Shown here: piece by piece, positions 45,953 to 46,213 of the stretch
Layout of the letters: the number at the start of each line of letters is the position of its first letter
How positions within the stretch are numbered: the first letter of the stretch is position 1
Source: Bacteroidales bacterium
Lineage (GTDB): Bacteria > Bacteroidota > Bacteroidia > Bacteroidales > UBA932
Assembly (NCBI GenBank): GCA_017961175.1
Contig: JAGCXV010000026.1
Coordinates: forward strand, 1-46,213
Direction: 5' to 3'
DNA length: 46,213 nucleotides
Notes under the pieces: generated by a model
What the model was told of the DNA's origin: nothing
What the model saw: the letters and a program-made list of their open reading frames with translations, nothing else
Database searches by the model: none
Position numbers and translations under genes: made by a program

Positions 45953-46213
45953 ATGGTAACTAAAAAAGCTCCTGTAAAGAAGGCTGCCGCAAAACCAGCT
46001 GCAAAACCAGCTGTTAAGAAGGCTCCTGCAAAGAAAGCTGCTCCTGCAAAGAAACCTGTTGCAAAGAAGGTTGCAGAAGTAAAGAAGGCCGTTGTTGCAA
46101 AGAAGGCTGAAGTAAAGAAGGCTGTTGTTGCAAAGAAGGCTGAAGTAAAGAAGGCCGTTGTTGCAAAGAAGGCTGCTGTAAAGAAGGCCGTTGTTGCAAA
46201 AAAGGCTGAAGTA
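45953..46213 (+). CDS. Histone H1-like Lys/Ala-repeat protein (3' partial)
   Basis: 87 codons up to the window edge. Starts MVTKKAPVKKAAAKPAAKPA and continues as Lys-Ala-Val-Pro repeats, then 11-residue units of the form (E/A)VKKAVVAKKA. Such polybasic repeat proteins resemble the C-terminal tails of histone H1 and the Hc1/AlgP-type bacterial nucleoid proteins, so DNA binding is likely. A globular domain may lie beyond the window. Confidence 0.65.
   Translation, partial: MVTKKAPVKKAAAKPAAKPAVKKAPAKKAAPAKKPVAKKVAEVKKAVVAKKAEVKKAVVAKKAEVKKAVVAKKAAVKKAVVAKKAEV
46076..46207 (+). repeat. Four tandem 33-bp coding repeats
   Basis: Units at 46076-46108, 46109-46141, 46142-46174 and 46175-46207, almost identical at the DNA level (a few third-position changes, and Glu to Ala in the fourth). 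They are in frame with the Lys/Ala-rich protein and run on beyond the window. The low divergence points to recent expansion by slippage or recombination. Confidence 0.9.

Noticed and set aside
46076-46213. Short regular repeats as a CRISPR array
   Set aside because: There are no unique spacers; the units abut directly and are in frame with a Lys/Ala-rich coding sequence.

Overview
The window looks like chromosomal DNA of a member of the Bacteroidales (phylum Bacteroidota). Three kinds of evidence point there. Many genes are preceded by the Bacteroidota -7 element TAnnTTTG. Several families are typical of the phylum: DUF4837 and DUF4831 proteins, a PG0541-type protein behind an RND pump, S16 with a long Ala/Lys/Glu tail, glsA/glsB glycine-lipid genes, and many lipoproteins. 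Shine-Dalgarno sequences are mostly absent. I see no rRNA, insertion sequence, integrase or CRISPR array. The genus cannot be fixed from the sequence alone.

Layout. 1-5.1 kb: tail of a flavodoxin-like gene, tRNA-Leu, miaB-osmC, a lipoprotein and a SPOR protein, and overlapping glsA-glsB. 5.1-11.1 kb: rpoN overlapping an amidohydrolase gene, then upp, radC, rpsT, tRNA-Glu and a DUF4837 lipoprotein. 11.2-15.1 kb: a short membrane protein, dxr and rseP on the minus strand, divergent from ruvX and def. 15.1-24.5 kb: a minus-strand cell-envelope run of patatin-barrel protein, lipid-linked sugar flippase, a single-frame dUTPase-MurF fusion, a secreted esterase, two tandem RsiV-like lipoproteins and an AT-rich small membrane protein. 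24.5-27.8 kb: a cyclophilin lipoprotein, rpsP-rimM and a TlpA-like lipoprotein.

27.8-31.9 kb is accessory-looking and AT-rich. It holds an apparent structured small RNA, an XRE regulator, and a BlaI / ExbB-like / BlaR1-type M56 / thioredoxin-like cassette. 31.9-39.5 kb: an AraC regulator divergent from tetR-tolC-MFP-RND-PG0541, a multidrug-type efflux operon. 39.5-46.2 kb: a glycosyltransferase, a POT peptide transporter, an LpxL-like acyltransferase, a DUF4831 protein, pepD, and the start of a histone-H1-like Lys/Ala repeat protein cut by the window end.

The most notable points are: (1) the Dut-MurF fusion; (2) a consensus sigma-54 -24/-12 promoter (25319-25334) followed at the right distance by about 66 nt ending in a strong intrinsic terminator, so a likely sigma-54-dependent small RNA between a cyclophilin gene and rpsP; (3) a second small-RNA candidate at 27823-27948 with matched -33/-7 boxes and its own terminator; (4) the four-gene BlaI/M56 cassette with a repeated operator-like element; (5) several -7 boxes so close to start codons that the mRNAs should be leaderless or nearly so. 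Most of the rest is housekeeping and envelope biogenesis.
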